From: Sipunculus nudus
Taxonomy: Eukaryota > Annelida > Sipuncula > Golfingiida > Sipunculidae
DNA length: 64,000 nt
Reading direction: 5' to 3'
NCBI GenBank assembly: GCA_026874595.1
Contig: CM049318.1
Span: 58,006,250 to 58,070,249, forward strand
Shown piece by piece: positions 1 through 10,092 of this stretch. The translations under genes and the position numbers were made by a program. The notes under the pieces are model-generated. The model saw only the letters and a program-made list of their open reading frames with translations. It made no database searches and had not been told where the DNA came from. Each line of letters starts with the position of its first letter. Position 1 is the first letter of the stretch.

Positions 1-9
1 TTTTTTAGA

Positions 10-118
10 TCACTTTGGGAGTTGTATTGTACCAAATTGATGAAATGTGTACTAACTTACTTCGTTGTATTATCTACAAATACTTCTCCGGGTATCTTAT
101 ATTGAATATAATTATTTA
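10..118. repeat. Direct repeat, left copy of 4901-5018
   Basis: This stretch matches 4901-5018 in the same orientation, from CACTTTGGGAG through the shared CTCCGGGTATCTTAT to an AT-rich end. The right copy has about a dozen extra bases (around GGTTACCGACCT). Similarity stops beyond both ends. The two copies bracket repeat block A, so they could be remnants of long direct repeats or part of a still larger duplication. No coding content is seen. Confidence 0.6.
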
Positions 119-120
119 GC

Positions 121-698
121 ATGCGACAGACCAAAATTGAGGTTATTGATTAGTTATATCCAATATCGAATATTCCCGCGGTCTTCTCTCACAAGAAATT
201 TAATGGGAGTGCTATAAATAGAAGCGCTCTAATGTAAAATAAGAAAACATCATTCTGATTAATTAAAACTTGCTGCAGAAAGAGACTGAAAAATACTCTT
301 AGCAATTTTTTAAAATTAAATTAATGGGTTCCGATAAAATTTAGGTGTTAGGCGCTGGTTTAATTGGTATAAGAAGTTGTGAAATCTCCCTCATACTAAA
401 GTTATCAACAAGTATTGGAATTTCAGGGACAGTGCAAACAGTTCAATTTAGGGTATTTTTATAACCGATTCAACTGCTGATGTATAAAGAGAATGTATGT
501 TGTATTCTGAAGTTTTCTTTTTCCAGTCCATAGCCTGCTGTTGGCAAGGCTTACTAATGAGAAAGACATCATGCAACAATATGATAAAACTGATTTAAAA
601 TTACTAGCAGTATACCCATAATTTTGACACTCGACCTGTGACATCCGGTTTTTAGTGAGTAAGCGAAATGGCAACCCCCCCCCCCCCCCCCCCCCCAT
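121..698. other. AT-rich stretch with no recognised gene
   Basis: I see no coding, RNA or repeat structure here except a run of about 22 C at the right edge (676-697). The C run abuts the start of repeat block A and may be the degenerate tail of the minus-strand SINE that follows. Confidence 0.5.
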
Positions 699-803
699 TT
701 AGCTTCATACACGGAGCTTGGGATAATCAAGAAGTCGAAAGGTTTTTAAAATATTAGGGCAAAGATATGAGGTTCTACCGAATATTCCCTGCTTTGCCAT
801 TCG

Positions 804-880
804 GGCACTGGCTACATTCGAACCAGGAACCTACCTCTGGGTAGACCGAGGCCTTATACCTCTATGCTACATTCTATTCC
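804..880 (-). repeat. tRNA-derived SINE head (S1), copy in block A
   Basis: Read on the minus strand, the segment has a pol III B-box-like CTGGTTCGAATG and, about 40 nt upstream, an A-box-like region TAGCATAGAGGTATAAGGC. That is the spacing of a tRNA head. The same head occurs at 19724-19800, where the A box is closer to consensus (TAGCCTAGTGGG). A common body follows toward 700. The T-arm is imperfect, so this is a SINE-like relic and not a functional tRNA gene. Confidence 0.6.
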
Positions 881-2280
881 GTGTTTCTGAAGTTACAGTC
901 TACTGTCCTCTGCTCTAATGATAACCTAGCAGTGGTCTTGATCACTGGCTTCCAATAAAACAAAATACATATTAGCGACAACCACGGAACATGCTTGTTA
1001 GGCCGCCCGTGACCTCGTTAAATCAACAGCAATTTGTGTAATAAAGCTAAACCAAAATGGTCGTCTTTTTATCCTTGTGTATAGGCATCGTCTATCAGGA
1101 GGTTGTAGTGTATTCATTGGGAAAAAGCCAGCTAATAATGAAAGAGGATAGGTGTGAAATTGAAATTTCCTCCAGTGCGGTTGGTTATCATGTCTGGTCT
1201 CGCCAGGGTGACGGCCTCGGTCTGGTCATTACAATAGGTGAGCATTGGTGGATCCAGGATTTAGTTCAAATTGGAGTGGGAAATCAAAAGATGTCCAGGC
1301 ACACACAGAACTACGTATATTACACATCCGAATTTATAAGCTGGGGTGCTTCTTGAAATATCTATGATTAAAACAAGACATCGGTAGCTTTGCTTCTGTT
1401 TAATGCAAGTTATTCTCAACTATAGTAACGTAAGAAAATGGTATTTTGTCAAGAAAATTGTTTATCTAATAATGAAAAGTGCTTGTGTTATCAGTATCAG
1501 GATATCCTGAGCGAACTCGTTCTGTATAATTCATAGACTCCAAACTCCGATCCCCGCGTTGGTGATGGGCATGACGGTGGCATGGTCGAGGGCGCCAATC
1601 CGCTGTATCTTAAATTAGTCTGACTAGCGGACCTTATGCGTGTTGTGTTTGTGTCGTTTTCAGTCTCTGCACTTTGACCACCGTCATAGACTTTTGACAT
1701 CCAGGTTTTAGTCCCTATAGGACATGACTGCCTCTGACATTGGCTAATTGAAATAAGGTCCAGCGAGGGTTCGATAAGGGCGCGGGGCTGCCAATCCGAA
1801 GAAATCGTCCATCCAGGAAATTACCTGCGGAGAGATTGGAGGCAATAGGACGTATATCTGCCTATTTTAGAACGGGATAACGCTTTTGCACGACCATGCC
1901 CAAATCCTCGAAAGATGTTTATGTAAAAAGATCACCCTTTATTTTAAAGTTAATGAGCACTAATTCTTTGTGTTTTTTTATCTGGTTTTATTTTTTTCGT
2001 CTCATTACGCGCACTTTCCATCTGTGACATTTTTTTTATGTTTTCATCATGTTCCGTCTGCCGGCCGGAGGGTTGGAACTGCCAGTTAATGGAAAGTTCG
2101 CTCACAGTCATGTTGTTACCTAACCAGTTACGCTTCCGGCCCGCCACTAAATGGAAATGGAGTTTTCTTCCAGTCAAATCTTCACTTGTACTATTCTAGT
2201 AAAGGTTGACAAAGTCATTAACCTCAGTTAGTGGGAGAAACCATTAAAAGCTCTTGACGGAGATTGTTCCATTATCACTG

Positions 2281-2296
2281 CCCAATAGTGACGTCA
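2281..2296. promoter_or_regulatory. CCAAT box plus perfect CRE palindrome in repeat block A
   Basis: CCCAATAG is followed directly by TGACGTCA, the full palindromic binding site of CREB/ATF factors. The same pair is kept at 8064-8079 and 21532-21547 in the other block copies, although neighbouring bases differ. It lies in a roughly 250-bp segment that could be an old promoter of the repeated unit. Binding is inferred from the motif only. Confidence 0.35.
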
Positions 2297-2685
2297 TCTC
2301 GTCTGTTTCAGCAGAAGTAAGACGGAGGGGCTGTGGCATTCAGGCGTTTCTGTTCTAAATTGTACATTCATGCGGCAGAGCTGTAATTCTTCAATCTTTT
2401 CGAATTCTAGTCTGTTGATATTTGTGAAGTAAACGTTAGGTGTCGTTTGTTATGGGTTAAGGAATGAAATGAGATATCAATTATGGGTATCGTCACCGTT
2501 AAACCAGTGCATGAAAATGTATTAAATTTACCTTAAGTGTTTTGCTAACCGACAGGTGAAGAGGTGAAAAGAAAAAAAAATAGGGTTATTTTTTCCAACC
2601 TTTTGAACGATTCGTTCACTTCAGATAATGCCCAACATATGTTTTTGTTTTGCAAATGCAAAGAATGCAAATTACCTCCTGAATA

Positions 2686-2760
2686 TGGGCCGTGGAGGCG
2701 TACTGGTTAGGGCGCTGGACTCGTGACGGTAAGGTATCGGCTTCGTGTCCCGATCTGACC
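2686..2760 (+). repeat. tRNA-derived SINE head (S2), copy in block A
   Basis: The A-box-like GGCGTACTGGTTAGGGCGC is followed by a decayed B box (GGCTTCGTGTCC, against GGTTCGTGTCC in the copy at 16820). Two better copies lie at 16820-16892 and 21952-22024, and a headless tail at 18418-18566. The shared tail runs on through AAGGAAGCTTTATATTTC. The altered B box suggests this copy is inactive. Confidence 0.6.
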
Positions 2761-3678
2761 GCTTCAAGGAAGCTTTATATTTCTAAGATCGTGCCAAACC
2801 GTTTCTATAACAGCTGTATTTTCTTTTGGTGCGCGTGCGTTTTATGACGTAAAGATGAAACCAACAAAAAAAGGTCAAGCCGAGTGTAAAACGGTTACAT
2901 GGGCAGAGCGAGAGAAACTAGATATAGGAACCCGAAACTAAACAAAAATAGCATCAACAAGGTCAAACATGTGAACAATTTGCATACGATAATATTAGAA
3001 AAAGCGAGAATTATTTCATTTCGAAATGAATTCAATCATTCATTATATCTGCAAATCGTGTGGAGATTCCTATAAGAATGTCAATTTGGTTTCATTGAAG
3101 TCTTTTTTGTTTACCAAGGATGTTCCTATAAATACGTTAACGTGTACGACGGAAAATAACAATGACTTGAAACGTTTCCTGATCGGTAAACTCAGAAAGC
3201 TTGTTACATTTAAAGTCATTGGTGTCAGACTGAAGCATATGACGCTATTAACTCTATTATTCTAAAACACTATCTCTTCTAAAATTGTAGTATAATATTT
3301 TCAGTTCTTTGCTTGCTTATAAATGCGCAATAAATCTAAGCATGGTAGGTTTGTCTCTGTTAGTACAAAGTAAAAAAAAAATCATAACGACAGCGATAGT
3401 TAAAAACCAGTTAAGCTATGTCTATTTAATGAGATAAGGAGTTTCCGTAATACTAGTATATGTATATTTTAATCTGTATACAGGTATAACCAGATATATC
3501 ATAGATAGAACCCATTATCTTTGGAGTTAGCATGACTAAGAATTATTTGTAATCTAATATTAAAGGCTCTTGAAGATATGTCTGAAATAATGTCAGCAAC
3601 ACCAAATCTCTGATTGTGGCCGCCATATAGGACCTTTTTTTTTGGGGGGGGGGGGGGGTGTAATTTGATGGGGTTTTT

Positions 3679-4020
3679 GAGATATCGTGCGCGAAAGAAT
3701 ATCACCGATTGTGCTGTGGCGGCCATATTGGAATTTCGATAGATCTGTAATTCGACAGGTCTGAAGCCCTCATATAGGTACCAATCATCCCTGTGAATTT
3801 CAGAAAGATCAAATATGTTGTTGTTGAGATATTGCTTGTGAAAGAAAATCACCGATTGTGCCGTGGCGGCCATATTAGAAATACCGACGGGTCTGAAATT
3901 CGACAGATCTGAAAGCCTAATAAGAACCAATCATCTCCGTGAATTTGAGAAAGATCATGCATGTTGTTTTTAGGATAACGCGCGTGAAAGAAAGCGTCAC
4001 TGACGGAAGGACGGACGGAC
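3679..4020. repeat. Tandem array, 147-bp period, block A
   Basis: The phrase GAGATATCGTGCGCGAAAG recurs in diverged form at 3679, 3826 and 3973, a period of 147 bp. Each unit carries GTGGCGGCCATATT and ends near AATTTGAGAAAGATCA. The array closes with GGAAGGACGGACGGACTGA and GGCACCGCTTGTCAAGCG. The period is near nucleosome repeat size, which may be chance. The minus-strand open frame over it repeats the same peptide only because the DNA is tandem. A second copy is at 23573-23930. Confidence 0.7.
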
Positions 4021-4059
4021 TGACACGGTGATCACTATAAGGCACCGCTTGTCAAGCGT

Positions 4060-4390
4060 TAATTTTATATATATAAATACATTTAATATATATATATTTA
4101 CTATATACACAAATATATTTATAAATATAAATATATCTACATATACATATTTACATATATATACATATATATATATATACATTTATATACTCATATATAT
4201 ATACACATATTTAAATATATAAATACACACACACATATATACGCATATATACACATATATTCACACATATACACATATATACACACATACATATATACAT
4301 AATATTCACCCATATACACATATATACACACATACATATATACATAATATTCACACATATACACATATATTCACACATACATATACATAA
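4060..4390. repeat. Compound TATACACA microsatellite
   Basis: Interrupted TATATA, TACACA and CATACATA tracts, with near-identical 50-70 bp segments repeated (ATATACACACATACATATAT recurs). The matching place in the sister block (23959-24240) holds a similar array with a different tract composition. Confidence 0.85.
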
Positions 4391-4551
4391 GATTTATAAA
4401 TTTAAGACCTTATATCTAATTTCAGGAAACAAGAAGAAAAAATGTTATATTTATAAGTGACACCCCATATATTTATCAATCAATATGATACTCTCTCAAA
4501 TAACCTCTCTCTCTCTCAATTAGCATTGAATATAAATTTATTATTTAGCAC

Positions 4552-4554
4552 TGA

Positions 4555-4588
<34 letters not shown>

Positions 4589-4592
4589 GTAT

Positions 4593-4632
<40 letters not shown>
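4552..4632. repeat. (TA)n microsatellite
   Basis: Nearly pure TA dinucleotides with a short GTATTTATATGT interruption. It corresponds in position to 24580-24627 of the sister block. Confidence 0.9.
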
Positions 4633-4637
<5 letters not shown>

Positions 4638-4900
4638 ATCAGTCTTTTTATTACTCTTCCTTATAAGTATTATTCAATATAATTAGTATATGAAATATGT
4701 TTTTGCTGTTGATGGTTGGTTGGTTTGTTTTATGGATATTTTTTTCTGTCTGTTAGCAATTCAAAAAGTTATTAACGTATTTTTATGAAATTTAGTGGAA
4801 GTAGATTTAGGGAAACAACCAAAAACTCCAAAAGTACCCTTTATCCCGTATTCTACTTCCGTAGAGTATGCAAGAATTTAATTTCTTGAACTTATTTTGT

Positions 4901-5018
4901 TCACTTTGGGAGAAGTGTTGTACTAAATTGATGAAGTGTGAACTAACTAGGGTTACCGACCTAGTTTTATTATCTACATATACACCTCCGGGTATCTTAT
5001 AATGAATATATATATTTA
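4901..5018. repeat. Direct repeat, right copy of 10-118
   Basis: Same orientation and sequence core as 10-118 (CACTTTGGGAG to the TATCTTAT region), with a small insertion. It starts shortly after block A ends. Confidence 0.6.
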
Positions 5019-5074
5019 TATAAATACATAATAAGATAGGTGTCTATGGCAAGTGCCAGCGCCAATATACAAAA

Positions 5075-5075
<1 letters not shown>

Positions 5076-5123
<48 letters not shown>
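5076..5123. repeat. (TA)n microsatellite
   Basis: About 24 uninterrupted TA units. Confidence 0.9.
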
Positions 5124-5126
<3 letters not shown>

Positions 5127-7244
5127 ATGTATATATACTGCAGTGTAAACTTCTGATGTTCAAAAGGGTATAATGGGTAAATCGTTGGATTTAGCGTGAA
5201 GCGTTATTTGAATGTAAGTCACTTTATACCTTTATATATACAAATTCTTAAAAAAAAAAACCGGCCTTTTTCTTTTCATAAGCTTTAAAATCATTATTTA
5301 AAAAAATCAACTGTTATTGATGGATGAGAGAAAGAGGTATTAGATGGCCAGTACCACATTCAATCTCTTGTAAAAATGTAGTCGTAGTTTCAATCTAACA
5401 GTAAATAATTTGCAGACCGTTAACCAACAATACTTGACTCCAGGGATATAGATAGCAAAATATATACCTTTTGCATTTTTCCAGTTCATATACGATCTGA
5501 CAATTTGTAAATTGCGAAATTGTTGTAAATTGGTACAGATGTGCAACTTATAATATTCTTACGAGACATAGTTTACAACTGGAAACTCAACAAAGTTGAG
5601 ACAAAAAGTAAATGTAGACTTTAAAGACAGACAGTTCATATTATGTGTATGTTTTATTTTGTGAATTTACAGTTTATAGCACGAGGATTATATTTATTAA
5701 AGAGAAAGGTGTGGCAAGTTTACCAAACTTGATTTTGCATAACCGGCCTGTTAGCTCCTTTCGGATATTTATATTCAATGAAAGGTAAACCTCTAAAACC
5801 AAAAATATAAAGACGGTCTTTTTATCCCCTTTTTTCACAACAATAAAGCATTTTTTTTAAATAATATTATGGTGATCCAGGTGGATTTTGTTCTGGCTAT
5901 CCTCATAAGTCCATCTATAACTGCTGAGTACAGCTGCTAACAGACGAATCAACCAGCGTCGACAATTACATGCTAAACCTTGCTTCGCAGAGGTATAATT
6001 AACTCAGCAAATAAGACTTCTCTGGAGCAAGCTGGTAGAATGGGGAATTCAAAGCAAAAGAATAAATGATCTGGACATAATTTTTTTCTATCAACCGATT
6101 TATAAATGAAAATAAGACTTGGGTATATTAATAATCTCTTTAAGGTGTCGTATAGAGATGAACATGAGATGTGAGCACAAGTGCCAAACGATGTAAACAT
6201 TTCATTCATTATTTAATCTCAAATAACTGATCAGTCATAAAATAAAGACACATCTACATATAAACATTTAAGTGCATTAAACATCATTGAAACGGTAAAC
6301 GAATAACTCATGAAATAATAATATTGTCTAACTACTTTTTGAGATACTACTCACCAGCGTTTATTTTAAATAACTGGTATAGCTTAAATTACTTTTCCAT
6401 TTGTGCAGTTGCTTCATTAGACTATAACTTGCTTTTAGACGTTCAAACGTCATATTTATTTTATATATACGTCTGAATTATAAAATGCATATCTTTCGTT
6501 CGCATATTAATGCATTACCATTTGCATACTAGTATTTATTTGTTAATTTATACATTTGTAATCGATAATAAATCTTCCATAAAACTATGCTATAGGATTT
6601 AAACATTGTCAGTTTACTAAAGTTTCTTGTACCGTTTTGTACATTTTTTTTCTTTTAAAGAGCGACAAGGACAAATAATTTCAAAACAGATTCCCCATAG
6701 AGAATTCCAACTGATATATACAGCCAAAATTCTAGTCCCAAATACATTTTATTTATGACGAGGCAGTAAATTTCCACTTCCTATCAAAAAACATTCCTAT
6801 TAAAAATCAAATGCCATGATGTATGTATATTCAAACACTGTTTATTATATTTAATTTGAACGATAATATATTGATGTTTTGTTTAAAAGAATAAATCGTT
6901 TTTATTTCTAGGATAAAGAGAGGTGAAAATGCTTTTTTTTTATTTAAACGCTATTTATGTTCACAAGCAAGATGTCTAAGCCCATGGAAAATTGCATGAG
7001 AAATGCTTGAGGGAGCCACGGTTGATAGATCATGCAGATCGAAAATTTTTAAATTCTATAACCAATGTTGGAAAATGCCAAATCAATTATTCTAAAATAC
7101 AACAAAGACCTCGGCCCACAGTGGTCTTTGGCCATATGTTCAACTTGGAAGTGTGGCTTCAGTGATGGTGCACTCGAGACGGACGGACGGATTAAAGGAC
7201 AGACGGACCAAAGGACGGACGTACTAACGAATCAACCTTGTATG
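5124..7244. other. AT-rich stretch with no recognised gene
   Basis: I find no convincing coding exon or RNA. The only structured part is 7170-7225, where GACGGACGG-type tracts (GGACGGACGGATTAAAGGAC) resemble the terminal parts of other dispersed repeats in this window (10145-10185, 36225-36250). This suggests a repeat end there. Confidence 0.5.
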
Positions 7245-7245
7245 C

Positions 7246-7756
7246 CTTAAGTTTGCCCTTGGGTGTCTTTTTCTTTGTGTGGATTTTTTTCCCCTTGTGT
7301 GGCTTTGTTTATCCTTTGTGTGGCTTTTTTTCCTTGTGTGGCTTTTTCAAAAGTGTACTAATAATTCTCCATCGTGTGACTTTTCACTTTTGAACCCTTG
7401 TTTCATAAAAATCACGCCAGATATAAAGGCCTCTGATTGGCTCAAAATAATTTGCAGATGGCGTGCGTCATAAAAATTCCGCAATAACTAAAGGCATCTT
7501 ATTGGCTCAAAATAATCTGTAGATGGCGCAACGAGATGTATCTGTTCAATATCTATGGACAACTTGGATGTCCAACAGGGAGCATGACGGACAGAATTCA
7601 TTGTGTGGCTTTTTTACAAGTTTTGTTCAAAATATGCAAAAGGTTATTCTTTTCTTTAAAAAAAAACCTCCGCCCTGTGTGGCTAGCCACACAAGGAAAA
7701 AAGTCACACAAGGTTGGTTTGCACCTAAAATAAGCCACACAAGACCCTGCCGTTAA
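7246..7756. mobile_element. MITE-like element with TTGTGTGGCTTTTT inverted ends
   Basis: The left end has several direct copies of TTGTGTGGCTTTT (7270-7345). The right end has their inverted form (GCCACACAAGGAAAAAAG, AGCCACACAAGACC). TTAA occurs at both borders (7248-7251 and 7753-7756), a possible 4-bp target duplication. A perfect 18-bp palindrome TGTGTGGCTAGCCACACA lies at 7676-7693. Inside are two copies, about 66 bp apart, of a unit containing ATTGGCTCAAAATAAT (around 7422 and 7488). There is no transposase, so it would be non-autonomous. The family is unknown. Confidence 0.6.
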
Positions 7757-7969
7757 GACGGAGAAACCGACAGACGCGGACCATTTTAGTAGTCCTCTCT
7801 CTTAACGGCGGGGGAAAAAGACGCCTGATCCTGGTGTAGACATTCGTCTCTCCAAAAGATTCCTCAGGTTTACAACTTTTGTTTTTCAGTTGAAAGGGTG
7901 ATATTTGTATGACGGCAACTGAAAATAATGTAAAGAAAATTTTCTCTGAAAAAAATGATGTTTCAAGCT

Positions 7970-8009
7970 TGGGGGGGGGGGGGGAGGGGAGGGGGGGGAT
8001 CCGCCACTG
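7970..8009. repeat. hAT-MITE-like end fragment
   Basis: A G-rich run leads into GGATCCGCCACTG, which is the reverse complement of the CAGNGGCGGATCC terminus seen in small hAT-like MITEs such as the one at 59360-59581. It abuts repeat block B1 exactly where the sister copies continue differently, so it marks an old insertion or breakpoint. No left end was found. Confidence 0.35.
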
Positions 8010-8063
8010 AGCTAGTGGGAGAAACCATCAGAAGCTCTTGACGGAAATTGTCCAATACCACTG

Positions 8064-8079
8064 CCCAATAGTGACGTCA
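8064..8079. promoter_or_regulatory. CCAAT box plus CRE palindrome, block B1
   Basis: CCCAATAG then TGACGTCA, as in blocks A and B3. Only the motif supports a regulatory role. Confidence 0.3.
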
Positions 8080-8264
8080 TCTCGTCCGTTTTACGAGGTA
8101 ATACGGAGGGGCTGCATCATACATTCAGGGGTTTCTTTTCTAAATTGTTAATCCGGCAAAGCTGAAATTGTTCAGTCTTTCGAATTTTTGTCTGTTGATA
8201 TTTGTGATGTAAACTATAAGTGTCGTTTGCTATGGGTTAAGGAATGAAATGAGATTTCAGTTAT

Positions 8265-9048
8265 AGTCCATGAGCCAGAACAGTTTTGACTCCCAAATTG
8301 GGGGACTAAATGCCATTATGTTTTTCAGTTACAACAGTATCTGAACTGTATGAAAACATGTGATGGACGTGCAGCATGCCCAGTTAAATGTCTTTTTGGC
8401 GGTAATCTTTAAATTATGTGCGTTTTTTAATACAATTTAATTTTTGTTAATTATTAGGTTCGTGATCGGTCTGGTCCACATTATGTTTACCAAGAACTGT
8501 TAAAATGACGAAACATAACTTTCTACATATACCCAAACAAATTCTTATGAACAATATGGGGTTAATATTACAATATTGATCAATTTTGTACTCAAAAAAA
8601 AAAACGCCATTTTTCTTGTGAGTATGAATATATTTTGCAAAATAAACATTTACTTCAAATGTTTTGAATGCCTCACATATCTGCATGCAAAATAACATTA
8701 ATATAGCATATTTTCAGCGAAATTACTAGTTTTTTAGACTTTTGAAGTGATACTGGGTGGTAACAAGATTAAAATCACCTAATATCGCCCTTCAGCAATA
8801 ACGTTATTGTAGTTTGAATAAATCATTACAGATGTCAAGAGGTGAGCTTTTATCACCTTCTATTATTAAAATATTGAAAAATCTAGCACAGTATACCCTC
8901 CAGTTATACGACTATCAGGATTTAATTACAAAAAATCCCAAGACCTACAGTCATAATGCGAACCTATGCAATGGTATATAAATCAGGCATAATGCTTTCA
9001 TGATAACATGCTTGACCTAAGGCGAAGGGATTGATTCATTTTCAGTAT
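8265..9048 (+). repeat. Left terminal inverted repeat of the 8.3-kb element
   Basis: Pairs with 15817-16605 in inverse orientation. Well-kept shared parts include GGGGGACTAAATGC, TATGTTTTTCAGTTAC, TGCAGCATGCCCAG, AAATGTCTTTTTGGCGG, ATAACTTTCTACA and CATGATAACATGCTTGA. Similarity ends near TTTTCAGTAT. The two arms have drifted, so the insertion is old. Confidence 0.8.
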
Positions 9049-10092
9049 ATTTATATTTATATTTATTTTGATAAAGTTTTCAGTTAGTTTGATGTATAAA
9101 TAGTATAAAATCACTTGACGGACGTTTCAAATTCAAGGCTAAATGTGTTTTTGTGCCTGTTATACACTATGGGGGCTTTGTTTTTCCCGTTCTTTAACAT
9201 AATAGATGTTTAGATTTAGAAACCATTTTGTCTGAAATAAAAATGAACTGATATAGCAAATGTTTAGTATATTGTTACACTTTTGTTCAGCCCATATCCT
9301 GATTAACATTTAAGCTTTAATATGATAATGTTATTGGATATAAGAAAAAGCAATAGATAATTTTGAAATATAAGAACATTGCTACATGCATATTCTCTCT
9401 CTCTCTCTCTCTCATTTTATATTATATTTATATTTATTTTATTTTACTATTTTTTTTATACTGCCCCCTTTGGATCTCTTTGAAAAGACCCCTCCTGCTG
9501 CAATAAATAGAAACTCCCCTCATAGTCCAGTAAAACAGGGTTTCATTTTGGAACAAATTTTGACAAATTATTTTGCTACCATGCATTCCTCTAGGGTACC
9601 CAGGCTGATATAAAAAATTCAAAAGAAACCCCAGGAAAGGAAAATATAGATAATTTCATTTACCATAATGCCATAAAAAAGCCACATTTAAATTTTCATG
9701 GACACACGTATTGTAATAAAGAATGCTTCGTACCTTTTGAACAATGTGTATTATAATTAAAAAGCATAGTTCATTCACTGGAAAAGGCAAGGGATGTGAA
9801 CACTTTACTGCTAAACATTTTGATATACAAAAAAGATTTCGACTTTTTAAACCCAGTTTTTTTTATATTATATTAATTTACTATTAGGTCTTTCCCCTAT
9901 TTATAACAGGACAACGGTGAACCTCATTATGGATCAATGAACAGAAATATTTGGAATATATATTTTATTATTTTAAAATACAGGAAAATGTAACGTGCAA
10001 AAATATATTTGAATTTTTTAATTATTTTTGATTTATCTTAAAGCCAAACATTTAAATATATTAAAATGTTTCGACTTTTAAACCCCATTTTT
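9049..10092. other. Left interior of the 8.3-kb element, no gene
   Basis: AT-rich, with a short CT run (about 9398-9414). Segment 9835-10068 recurs as 10069-10092 plus 12471-12700, a tandem duplication of about 235 bp whose second copy was later split by the AGGTCA-rich insertion. No coding capacity is supported. Confidence 0.5.
9835..10068 (+). repeat. Direct repeat flanking the 10.1-12.5 kb insertion
   Basis: TTTCGACTTTTTAAACCC and the following 200 bp (including ATTAGGTCTTTCC, AACGTGCAAAAATATATTTGAA) recur as 10069-10092 joined to 12471-12700. A local duplication of the interior preceded the insertion. Confidence 0.65.

Larger units (their letters stand above)
700..4838. repeat. Composite repeat block, copy A
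   Basis: The block aligns by eye along its length with 19617-24785: 700-3566 matches 19617-22840, 3567-4440 matches 23474-24320, and 4620-4838 matches 24615-24785. Pieces also recur at 8010-8264, 16607-18030 and 18846-19600. In order it holds a minus-strand tRNA-like SINE head (804-880), an open stretch conserved in the sister copy (1057-1356), a CCAAT/TGACGTCA motif (2281-2296), a plus-strand tRNA-like head (2686-2760), a 147-bp tandem array (3679-4020) and (TA)n. Copy A lacks about 640 bp present in the sister copy between the positions matching 3566 and 3567. Short open frames here are shared by the copies but carry stops and frameshifts, so I do not call genes. Confidence 0.8.

Noticed and set aside
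3499-3930. 143-codon minus-strand frame (and 23514-23825)
   Set aside because: It reads through the 147-bp tandem array and a poly-G run; the repeated peptide follows from the DNA repeat, and stops differ between copies.
10-5018. LTR retrotransposon bounded by the direct repeats 10-118 and 4901-5018
   Set aside because: The repeats are too short and lack TG...CA ends; no primer-binding site, gag or pol is present between them.
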